Part shown: one piece after another, positions 55,213 to 64,000 of the stretch
How the letters are laid out: each line of letters starts with the position of its first letter
How positions within the stretch are numbered: the stretch's first letter is position 1
NCBI GenBank assembly: GCA_013146195.2
Contig: CM028377.1
Coordinates: forward strand, 173,733,231-173,797,230
Length of the DNA: 64,000 bases
From: Codonopsis lanceolata
Lineage: Eukaryota > Streptophyta > Magnoliopsida > Asterales > Campanulaceae
Reading direction: 5' to 3'
Position numbers and translations under genes: made by a program
Notes under the pieces: generated by a model
What the model was told of the DNA's origin: nothing
What the model saw: only the letters and a program-made list of their open reading frames with translations
Databases searched by the model: none

Positions 55213-55369
55213 ATGTTTATATTTGGCCAAAATATGAAAAACACCCCAAAGTAACCACCCAATCCCATAATGCCCTCCAATGTTAAATTTTTCCCAAGTT
55301 CATGTCTGATGTTTCCATTTGTCCCATAGTACTCCCTCCTGTCACTTGCCGTTTACAAAGGTACGTTAA

Positions 55370-56297
55370 GGCTCCGTTTGTTTCACGGAAAATCATTTCC
55401 AGAAAATGATTTCTGGAAAATGATTTCCGGAAAATCAAAAGATTTCATTTTCAGGTGTTTGGTAAATCTTTTGAAAATATGTCAGAAAACATTTACGGGT
55501 GTTTGGCAAATACAAGGAAAATGTTACGGAAAACAATATATGAATAGATACAAAAATAAAAATAAACAATAAACAATGTTTAGGATGTCCCTAGAAAATC
55601 AATAAGGATCGTCTTTTTTTTAATAAGGTCCATCTTTTTTTAATCTCACAATTACAAATATTTTTTTTGATAATTGATATGAAAAAAAAAACCGTTTTAA
55701 AATAGAAAATATACAATGTATAGGATGTCTCTTGCAAATGTTACGGAAAACTATATATGAATAATTAAATACAAAAAAATATTCTAATATTAATGTACAT
55801 ATTGAATATAAAATAGTTTTGAACTTTAAGTAATTTTTCTTTAGTAACCATCAATTTATCATTAGTGGTGTCAAATCAATATCTATATTTTTTCAATCTC
55901 ACAATTAACAAATAATTTTTTTGATAATTGATATGAAAAAAAAATGTTTTAAAATAGAAAATTGACAATGGTTAGGATGTCCCTAAATAATATAGGTGAC
56001 ACTAATTTTATAACGTAGTAAGCATTTATTAAAATTAAAATTTATAAATAGTACGCACAAACTTTATTTATATTTCTAAACAATTTATTTGTTAAGTGAA
56101 ATATATATGTGCAATTGTGAAAGGGGGCGGAGGGTGCCCGAACATTTGGAAAATGACTTACGGAAAATGAATCCGTAAGTCATTTTCCGGAAAAGAAGCC
56201 TTCATTTTCCGTTGACTGCATTTTCCTTAGGTTACCAAACACCGGAAAATGAGGAAAACGTTTTCCGGAAGTCATTTTCCGTGAAACAAACGGAGCC
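55370..56297. mobile_element. PIF/Harbinger Tourist-like element, 928 bp, TSD TAA
   Basis: The ends GGCTCCGTTTGTTTCACGG and, reversed, the same sequence form a perfect terminal inverted repeat of about 24 bp. TAA flanks both sides (55367-55369 and 56298-56300). The other MULE arm shows the uninterrupted site as CACTTAACGTACC near 57398-57410. Subterminal GGAAAATGA/TCATTTTCC words fill the ends. No transposase. Confidence 0.95.
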
Positions 56298-56384
56298 TAA
56301 GTGGCATATGTTCATGCACGTACTGGACAAAATTGTCTTTTCCATTCTCACAAACATAAGCTCGAACAAATATGTCGTCTGAAG

Positions 56385-56561
56385 AAACTGGAGGGCTCGA
56401 TGTGTCATCCAACCTCATTGAATTGTTGCCTGATTCCATTGGCTTGTTGACCTGTCTAAAGGTTTTGAAGGTCTCAAACAACAAGCTTAGAACCCTTCCT
56501 GAAAGCATTGCTCTTTGCAAGTAATACTAGCTCCCTTCATTATACAATTAACATAATTCAT

Positions 56562-56616
<55 letters not shown>

Positions 56617-56925
56617 AATGAAAACATCAACTTATCTGATCATTACTGACCGAAACTCAGAGCCTCCCAACTTCTGTTGGCAAACTAACATCTTTGAGAT
56701 ATTTAGATGCTCATTTCAATAAGCTTCATGGCCTACCATCTGCAATTGGGATTTTGACGAGTCTTCAAGTCTTGAATGTGAGTAGTAACTTCAGCAATTT
56801 CATCGAGCTTCCCGAAACAATTGGTGACCTAACAAACCTCAGGGAGCTGGATCTGAGTAACAATCAGATATGTGCTCTCCCTGACAGATTTGTCCAACTT
56901 AAAAATCTCACTAAGCAATTTCGTT
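56385..56925 (+). pseudogene. Captured fragment of a plant intracellular Ras-group-related LRR (PIRL) gene
   Basis: Two exon pieces remain. The first (about 56400-56521) reads SNLIELLPDSIGLLTCLKVL and KVSNNKLRTLPESIALCK. The second (about 56660-56925) reads SLPTSVGKLTSLRYLDAHFN, KLHGLPSAIGILTSLQVLNV and ELPETIGDLTNLRELDLSNN. The L-P-x-x-[IV]-x-x-L-x-x-L spacing of about 23 residues is that of the PIRL family. The intron between them (about 56522-56659) keeps GT and AG borders and holds a CT repeat at 56567-56616, so genomic DNA, not mRNA, was captured. About six LRR units are present; the start and end of the gene are missing. Confidence 0.85.
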
Positions 56926-56929
56926 TCAT

Positions 56930-57252
56930 GGTAATTCTCGTCAGGCCCTAGCTCACGCTCGAGGCCAAAATCAGAATTTTCCAAGAGCACACCGGAGTGG
57001 ACAAGGCCGGGCAAAGAAGCAGAGAGCTTGTGGAGGGAGGCCCATCCGGCGTCGGAGGAGGAGCGGAGGAGATTGGAGACATGGGAGGGGATAGTTTGGG
57101 ACCATTTGGTTTTCCAGCAAACGGTGTGGATCAGGTAAGAGAATTTGGGGGAAACGCAAGCGAGACGGGACCAGTTACGAGGGTCGTCTTCAAGCTTAAA
57201 GAATATGATGAGAACGACATCGTCGGATAGCTTGGAGAAGACATTTTAGGAG
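56930..57252 (-). pseudogene. Captured fragment of an EID1-like F-box gene
   Basis: EID1-type F-box proteins are SCF ubiquitin-ligase subunits in light signalling. The minus strand reads KLSDDVVLIIFFKLEDDPRN, WSRLACVSPKFSYLIHTVCW, and later WASLHKLSASLPGLVHSGVL and LENSDFGLERELGPDENY. This is the N-terminal part of the family, F-box first. The ATG near 57244 is one base out of phase with the F-box frame. The fragment stops near 56930, just before the LRR fragment of opposite orientation. The rest of the coding sequence is absent. Confidence 0.85.
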
Positions 57253-57990
57253 GCCATTATATTTTATTATTGTTGGTTTAATTGAAGGAAATTTATTTAA
57301 AAATGGAAATGGAATTTCGGCGTTTGGGAAGGAGAATTCAAAACTCCATTGATGGGACTGGAAGAGACAATTTTGTCCAGCACGTGCATGAACATGTGCC
57401 ACTTAACGTACCTTTGTAAACGAAAAGTGACGGGAGGGGGCACTATGGGACAAATGGAAACATCAGGCACGAACTTGGGAAAAATTTAACATTGGGAGGC
57501 ATTATGGGATTGGGTGGTAACTTTGGGGTATTTTTCATATTTTGGCCTTTATATTTCGCTCATTCTTTCATTATTTTGTTTTTAAAATATATTTTTAACC
57601 CTTAAAAGAAAAAAAAATGACCCCTTATAATTTAAAAATCGAAAAGTCATCTACCTTTTAACATCAACAATCATTAAGGATCTTCTAACATTTTAAAAAA
57701 CCTTAGGGGAAACAACTTAAATTAATTCCGTTAGAAATTTGATGACAGTTAGGAATAGTGGCGAAATTGCATTTCCCTTTAAAAGTACAATGACAAATTC
57801 GCTCGAAAAATAGTACAGTGACAAAATAAAGATTCGTCAAAGTACAATGGCAAAATTAATCATTTTTCCTATTAGTATTATACTTTTGTTCTATTTATTC
57901 TTGGGATAGGGAAAGGAGAGGAAAATTTTGTTAAAGTTGTGGAGAATAGAAACTTGAGTTTCAATTTTCAGCATGATTTGATATTATGTA

Positions 57991-58231
57991 CTCCCTTCGT
58001 TCCAAGCAAAGAGTCAGCTATACTATTTTAAGATGTTTCACTTTAAAAATCAACTTTCAAATATTATGCTTAGTGTTTCTAAAACATTTCATCTTTAACT
58101 TTCACTTGTATTGTAAGCACATTGTTTGTACTTAAAGTATTTTTATTATTATCACTAACTCCAATGACATTAATATATCCCTTAATAATTAGACTTTTCA
58201 AATGGGGACTCTTTAGGTGAAACGAATGGAG
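57991..58231. mobile_element. Stowaway-like MITE, 241 bp, TA duplication
   Basis: CTCCCTTCGTTCCAAGCAAA at the left and, reversed, CTCCATTCGTTTCACCTAAA at the right form the terminal inverted repeat. TA flanks both sides (57989-57990 and 58232-58233). It is only about 120 bp from the end of the MULE. Confidence 0.85.
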
Positions 58232-58296
58232 TATTATATATATCGTATAAAATGAACTTCATCTGTTGTGCATTACAGCCTTTTCCTTCTGTTTTA

Positions 58297-58434
58297 CTCC
58301 CTCCGTTCCGGGCAAAGAGTCTCCGTTTGAAAGTCAAACTTTTTAAGAAAATGACATTTTTAGTAGTCCATTAGTAATAAAATAACACTTCATTATTTTC
58401 TGAAATTTTATTGATTAGTTTGAGCTTTGGTTAA
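58297..58434. mobile_element. Half of a CTCCCTCCGTTCCGGG-type MITE
   Basis: One terminus (CTCCCTCCGTTCCGGGCAAA) and subterminal sequence related to the previous MITE are present. The other end is missing, apparently cut by the LTR-like block that begins near 58435. Confidence 0.6.
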
Positions 58435-60078
58435 TGATTAATTGCATTTGAAATACTATTTTTATGTATTTTGTGCTTCATGTAGGTATCTCAAAGATAT
58501 TCGAGGTTTTATAGCTCAATATGTGCAAATCGAGGCAATTCCGGGCTTCAATCTTGAGTTTTGATACTTTCCGTTAAGTTCCGTCAAGTATTTCAAAGCA
58601 CAACAAGCCTAACGGAGGCTAACAAAGCTAACGGAGGACCAAATTGAAAGAACTAGAGAGGGAAGGGCTGAGGCTCGTTTCTTCAAAAACCCAAGGGCAC
58701 CAGAAGATGTCTCTAAAATGCAGCGGAGGCCGACGTCAATGCTGGAAAGTGGATCCCTGTTGCGTTGTCGATCCCCAAAAGGTGCCACGTGTTGTCCCCT
58801 GGCTGCTCCTCTCCACTAGCGCGGCCCGCGTGTTCCCAGCCGGATTTGGATCAGCCTGCGGCCCATTTCGCTCCACCTACTTCATCCACCCGCTCTGCAG
58901 CCCACTTCACCTCACAGCCAGCGCCATGTTTCCCTATGGGCAACCTGCGTTCCTCTCCTGGTCAACCCGCCAACCCAGCGTGACCCAAACCCTAATTTCT
59001 CTTCCATTTCAGCCCCCATTTCTCCCTTGTTCTTCCCATTTTGCCCCTAGCTGCTCCAACTCTTGTTGCCTTTGTTTTTATCCATTCCAACCGGCCATTT
59101 TTGAACAAGCAGCCACCAGTTTTAGGGCAACAGCCCTAAAACTCTCCATAATTCCATTTATCCACCTCTCCACCTAATTTAAAATGAATTCATTTTGAAG
59201 GCTTGGAGCATCAAATCAAGGGTCAATTGAGCAAAATTAAGTGAAGTCAACCAAAGATTGCAACTTTAATTGGTTTAATTCTTCCACTTCTTTATTTATT
59301 TTAGTGTTGTAATTTTTTAAGAAACTTTACATTTATCTTGATATCTTGATGATAAGCTAAATATATATTTGGATTGTGATTATTATATATGTTGAATGTG
59401 ATGTTTTAATTTAATTTCTCTATATATGAAGTATTACTCATATTTTTTGGTCGTTATCATTACGTGCTTAATGCTTTTAATGAAGTCATGAATCATTAAA
59501 TGAACCTTATAATGATAGGATACGAAGCGAAAGTCCTTCCTATTATTTCGAAAATCGTGATAATTGTTTACGTCTCTAAAGCACGCCGATTGTCGAAGGC
59601 CGTAGATAGTGGGTGCTTGATCTACCATGCGGTTATTTTCTCTCATATGTTATGTGTTGCGATGATATGAGCTCGTAGCAAGGATGAGTGATAGCTAGGT
59701 TTGCTATACGTAGTGAAAGCCCGTAGCAAATATTAGTGTGCACCCGACTATCAAAAATTTGAGTTAAGAAAAATATAGAAAGCTAAATTAAATATTTGCT
59801 AGACTAGAGATATCACAATCCTACTTTTTAACCTTGATTTGATGTTGCCGCCACTTCATCATCGCGTTAATTTAGTTTAGTTTCTTGCTTTTATTTTGTT
59901 TATTTTATTTTTATTTTGAATCATATTTCCGTTAGCTTAGATAAAATTAGGTGTGCCTAATTTTAGAACTTAGGATTTATTTATAGCTCTATCATCGCGG
60001 GATCGACTCGTACTTACGAACTTTATTACTTGATACGACCGGGTAATCTTGCCCGTGTTGCGTTCGCGCACCATCACA
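58435..60078 (+). mobile_element. Probable LTR or leader remnant of a retrotransposon
   Basis: The block begins TGATTAATTGCATTTGAAATAC, contains a GC-richer segment (58640-59170) embedded in AT-rich DNA, and ends in CATCGCGGGATCGACTCGTA, CTTGCCCGTGTTGCGTTCGC and GCACCATCACA. I recognise this style from LTR and leader sequences of plant Ty3/gypsy elements, but no primer-binding site, domain or second copy is in the window, and no target duplication was found. The 177-codon frame at 58644-59177 lies in the GC-rich segment; it lacks any known domain and is not called as a gene. Confidence 0.4.
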
Positions 60079-60155
60079 ATCCATTAACCAAAGAAGCTAA
60101 TGACACACACTTATTTAGAAGGTAAGAACAATTTTACAATTAGAAGTAAGGAAGA

Positions 60156-60413
60156 TCATAAGTAATTTAAGACTAAGAAGTGCCGACACTCACCTAGAAA
60201 TGCGACAGAGAAATTGAAGGGATCAAAGATGTTGGATGAGAGATGGATCGAAGACGCTGGATGAGAGACAGACACCGGTTGAGAAATCAAATGGAGGAAT
60301 CGAGTTGCTGAGTGACGCCGACTGGGAGAGTGATTGAAGAGAGAGTCGCTACTTGAGAGAGAGATTGAGGAATCGGTGCTTGAGAGAGAGAGAGAGAGAG
60401 AGAGAAAATACAA
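60156..60413 (-). other. 5'-UTR-like leader on the minus strand
   Basis: On the minus strand, a CT-repeat start (60383-60408) leads into a serine-coding, C/T-rich stretch that ends at CATTTCTAG before GTGAGTGTCGG, a good splice donor near 60193. This resembles a non-coding first exon of a plant gene or of a transposon gene. No downstream exon was recognised to its left, so no gene is called. Confidence 0.3.
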
Positions 60414-60479
60414 TTAGCATTTTTTTATTAACAAAATTGGAAGGAGGGTAGTTTGGTAACTTGACATCTTAAGTGGTAT

Positions 60480-61104
60480 TGTATATTTGTATTTAATGTA
60501 GATTTAATTAATTTTTTGGTCCCTCGATTTTACGGAAATCATTTATTTGGTCCTGCTACTAAAAAAATAATTCGTTTGGTCTTACATGTTGACTTTTTCT
60601 GTCAGATTCCCCCTCACCCCGTTAACGTTAAAATTATCGTCTAGTTTTTTTCATGATGCCCAAAATACCCTTACATGCATCAATACACAAATGAGGGTAT
60701 TGTTGTAATTTAGGATTCATACATCATCTCCATTCAAGTTCATCGTCCAAAATTAAAGGCAAAAACATGGAAAAAGACGGTCCTACGGATATTTTTTGTA
60801 AAAGCGTATGAGGTATTAGAGAATGAAGCTATATCTTACGAATAAAGATTCGTAAAGGAGACTTACTCAAAATTAAAAAGGGGGCTTCACTTTCTTCTTC
60901 AGATCCTTAGCTCCTTATTCTATGAGCTAGATCGGCAAAATGTCTATGATGAGTATTACCAGGAATGGGTTTCTAAGGGCGAGCTCCAGGACATGAAGAT
61001 CTCCTTTTTATGTGGAACCTTTTCTTTATCTCCAATACATCGTTCTTTCATTCCTAAGCCAATAAACCTGGAGATTTCCCTGAAACTTCAATTGAATAAA
61101 CTAA
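60480..61104. repeat. Unassigned repeat-like sequence with a GTAAGACGG-family MITE fragment
   Basis: Around 60770-60865, AAAGACGGTCCTACGGATATTT, ATCTTACGAATAAAGATTCG and GTAAAGGAGACTTACTC follow the order of the MITE family seen at 7040-7190 and 14025-14170. The flanking text (for example GGTCCCTCGATTTTACGG near 60519) looks like DNA-transposon ends, but no pair was found. Confidence 0.4.
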
Positions 61105-62074
61105 GAGCAACTCCAACAGTCTCTTCAAAACTTCAATTTGAAGCATTTTAGGAGTGTTTTGATCTCCAACAACAACTCCATCCATTGTTTTATTTTGAAG
61201 TGGAGGCTCCCAGACTTCAAACCCAATGTTGCACTGTTCAACAAGTTCATCTTACCTCTCCTATTTTGTTTTGTTTTATTTTTTTGTTTAAGTAATTATT
61301 TTGTATTTTATGTTTTTATTATTATTGTCAGTTCAGTTGTTTAGTTTAAATAATACTTTTATGTTTTGTTTTAAATAATACAAAAAACTAATTCATTTAT
61401 TTTTATTTTTATTGTTAGTTATTAGTTATATATAATATTAAAATTATTTATAATAAAGTTCATAAATATTAAACATTAATTAAAAAATGAATATTACATT
61501 ACATTAAATTAAACTCACACAACATACATTTTAATAATATTAATACTAATACAAATTATGCAATAACTACCATTTTTACTAATAATCTGCTAGATCAGTT
61601 CCGGATGGTCTAATATTTTGGAAATAATGTCCAAAAGCATCCAGATTGGGTTGCATGAGCTATTGTTCAACCCTTTTTTGTAGAATCATTGTTCTTTCAC
61701 TTTGAAAATATGCTCGTGTATTCGGATCAATATTTTAATGTTTGTATTTTATTTTTTATTAATGTCTTGTATTTAATTATTAATTTTAATATGTTTGTAT
61801 TTTAGTCTCAATTAAATTCTTGCATTTAATTATTATTTTTAATGCATAATATTTAATTTAATATAATACTAATTCAATAAATAATACATTTGTTTTGCTA
61901 AAATACATTAATACAAATAAAATAAAATAAAATATATACTTGGAATACAAATTAAATGAAATAATGAAGAATATACTTGGAATATTCCTTTTAAAGTAAA
62001 TTTTGAAGTAGAACTGTTAAAGATGATGAAAGAAATATACTTGCAATTTTTGCTTTAAACTGTTGGAGATAGTC
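61105..62074. mobile_element. PIF/Harbinger-type non-autonomous element, 970 bp, TSD TAA
   Basis: The left end GAGCAACTCCAACAGTC and the reversed right end GACTATCTCCAACAGTT match at 12 of the first 15 bases. TAA flanks both sides (61102-61104 and 62075-62077). On the minus strand near 61600-61735 a frame reads NTRAYFQSERTMILQKRVEQ. It resembles the C-terminal part of the NAM-associated/Myb-like second protein often carried by such elements; the resemblance is moderate. Confidence 0.75.
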
Positions 62075-62077
62075 TAA

Positions 62078-64000
62078 AGGATAGGATTTATCAAAATACT
62101 CTTTTCTTCGGACTAGTCTTATTTTACCTAGTGCTGCTCCAAAGGAAATTTGCCATGGACTTGATTGAGCCTTTCTTGGTCTGACCAAGTTTTAGTTTAG
62201 GCTAGTAAAGTGAGTGTGTTCTAGAATCTAGACAGCCGTATGCCAAGTTGAAGGTTGAAAGTCTGGACCGCGAATGGTAGATTCACAATCCACTGCCTTG
62301 AACCATTTTGCATACTTAAAAAGTAGAGAAGATAGATCATCGGGTCTTTGAAAGTCGACTCAAGACCGACTTCAAAGCAGACATTGTCAAGTGGATTGAG
62401 TAATCAAAGCAGACATTGTCTAAAATTCATGAATCTCACATGTTTGACACACACCTATGAAGCTCTGCACAATTGTTCAAGAAAGAAATGTGATTTCTTT
62501 TGTTTTTGACCCTTAGCGATTTCACTTAACGCTGGTAAGCCATAAGGGTACTTTGGATATTTTAAAAAGGTCTACCATAATGACCTTTTGGTATCTCAAT
62601 TGATAATCTTACTCTTGTTCTCCGAAAGATCCACTTCGTAATATTTATGTATGAAATAGTCAATTAAAACAACAACAAAATCATGATAAAAAATACAGTA
62701 ACAAAAGATGTCTCATAGTTTCAAGCACTAATAGTTACATGTGCTTGTAGTTGGCTATCGGTCCCTAGCCCATTGTTGGAAAGGCTCAGCTTCAAAATCG
62801 TACTCGTAGCTTTCGCCCCATATAGCTACAACCATAGTGCACCTTATCTTTTAAATTACTTTGGTACTATAGTGAGCCGATATCTATTGTGTTGTACCAC
62901 GTTGGCACTTCAACGTTACGTATGCATGTCACATAGTGCTCCGGTATTATTGTATATTTTCTCTGTGGTGCACCACCGGCACACTATTATTGTATTAAAG
63001 TGGTGTAAAGTGAACTTCATAAACCACTTCGGCACAATAATTTGTGCTATTGGTTGTGGTGTACCCATGTAAGCGATGTCATGCAGTACTCTAAGATCAT
63101 TGAGTATCTTTTCAACTGTTATGAGGGTAGTTTTAATATATGGATCTGAGGGGTTGAACATATAAGTTTTTGTATAATATACGCATGTCTTGTGAATAAT
63201 TTCAAAAAAATTGTTTTTTTTTCAAACACAATTATCTTTGCGTCAAACCATATAATAAATGTAATGAACTTTAAGTATATTATATTGCACATATTATATT
63301 TCACCATGCACAAAATTGCGACAAAATTTTAGTGTTACACTCGTTAGCTTTATTATTAATTATTCTGTAAATTGATTAATATAGGGTAATTACATGGAAT
63401 GTTGATGTATTCACACTTTTTTTTTCCACAATTCATTGTGAATTTGAAGTTTTAAAGCAAAAAACAAAAAAACCTCGATCCATCGAGCACTAGAGTATTG
63501 GCCATAATGTTTGGAGGGTTTTCCATTTTTGGAATACATGCATAAGAGTTTATATGCTAAATGTGTCATGAAACTCCAAAGGTGGCGAATCAAAAATGTT
63601 CAAATCCAAAAAGAGTTGTGGCGATTTATTGGGTAAGTTTCATAACCTATATTATTGGCAAGTCTCTGCTTTTCAACTGTAACATCATCGTTGCAGTTGT
63701 TTAGAGACGTAGAAGAGTACAATGGCTGACCCAAGTTTAATGTTAGTTCTACATTATGAAAGAAAGGCTAAATTTAGAGAAACATATTTATGTCCATAAT
63801 AGCGATGCATTCCAAACGGAAAAAAGTTTGTCAATGACATCAAATGTAAGAGCATGACAGTAAACCATCACTGTATGAGTATGACCCGAGTCTTATGCTC
63901 CAAGCTCGTGGCCAGACCCGCTTATTAGTAATGCTTGGTCATGGATTAGCTTGTCTATGCCTTGAGCTTTGATGTCTTCTTACCTTTCCGGGGTAGAGGT
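62078..64000. other. Unassigned sequence, no gene seen
   Basis: No convincing exon or element terminus was found. A direct repeat of CAAAGCAGACATTGTC lies at about 62371 and 62406. A stretch of more balanced composition with repeated GGCAC/TAGTGC words lies at 62770-63070 and is open in plus and minus frames, but it has no recognisable domain. Confidence 0.45.

Larger units (their letters stand above)
54129..57869. mobile_element. Gene-capturing MULE (Pack-MULE), 3.7 kb, TSD TATTAGTATT
   Basis: The ends GGAAAAACGGTTAATTTTGC and, reversed, GGAAAAATGATTAATTTTGC start terminal inverted repeats that can be followed for about 530 bp once two insertions in the left arm (about 54455-55212 and 55370-56297) are removed. 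TATTAGTATT lies directly on both sides (54119-54128 and 57870-57879). Long TIRs plus a 9-10-bp duplication indicate the Mutator superfamily. Between the arms are fragments of two unrelated host genes facing each other, an intracellular LRR gene (plus) and an EID1-like F-box gene (minus). No MuDR transposase is present. Confidence 0.9.

Noticed and set aside
58644..59177. A 177-codon frame in a GC-richer segment
   Set aside because: It lies within a probable LTR-like remnant, has no recognisable domain, and a second frame is also open over the same bases.
58435..60078. A confirmed solo LTR with target duplication
   Set aside because: Flanking five-base words (GTTAA and ATCCA) do not match, so the boundaries stay provisional.

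Overview
This is a stretch of nuclear DNA from a flowering plant, most likely a eudicot. It is AT-rich, its genes have introns, and it holds layered plant transposons: Ty1/copia SIRE-type and Ty3 Tat/Ogre-type LTR elements, CACTA, MULE, hAT, PIF/Harbinger, Stowaway, Helitron, SINE and TRIM. I see no bacterial, phage, organellar or CRISPR features. Only two host genes look close to intact. Everything else is transposon-derived, gene fragments, or sequence I could not assign.

Layout. 1-965 is unassigned. 966-2127 is a reversed SIRE-type LTR fragment. 2128-4877 is the 3' end of a Ty3 Tat-like element, with three successive tandem arrays (one an exact 57-bp repeat), a purine tract and an LTR. 4986-6653 is a reversed Ogre-like LTR interrupted by a hAT element with an 8-bp target duplication. 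6690-7672 holds MITEs and a long fold-back. 9542-13338 (minus) is the six-exon gene for RNA polymerase II subunit RPB7; every exon is recognisable, but exon 2 carries one extra base. The gene and its flanks are one unit of a tandem duplication (about 7670-13510). The second unit (about 13763-18965) kept both flanks but lost the gene body, and then took in a MULE-like element, a hAT element and several MITEs. 19350-20868 holds SINE-like tRNA modules, an inverted-repeat region and a Stowaway MITE.

21014-52134 can be read as one SIRE-type copia element expanded to about 31 kb by insertions. Its 5' LTR is at 21014-22444, followed by decayed gag and pol. An 8.2-kb CACTA element (27398-35632) splits the RNase H region and itself contains an Ogre-like piece (about 31787-33934). 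A Helitron (38147-40255) with a helicase remnant splits the 3' ORF. The 3' LTR is cut at one base position: its left part is 40538-41028 and its right part 51324-52134. The 10.3 kb between them carries a decayed copia element with a 3' LTR, an intact 603-codon CWF19-like (CwfJ) reading frame, a terpene synthase last-exon relic, a copia gag relic ending at a Helitron terminus, and a truncated second CACTA.

52135-64000 is mostly transposon-derived: a TRIM solo LTR with a perfect 5-bp duplication; a 3.7-kb MULE with a 10-bp duplication (54129-57869) carrying fragments of an intracellular LRR gene and an EID1-like F-box gene in convergent orientation; Stowaway, Tourist and Harbinger elements; and a probable LTR remnant. 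I found no new defence or metabolic system. The most informative structures are the gene-less RPB7 duplicate, the RPB7 frameshift, the split LTR with its host-gene cargo, and the gene-capturing MULE. All family assignments come from reading the sequence without database searches.
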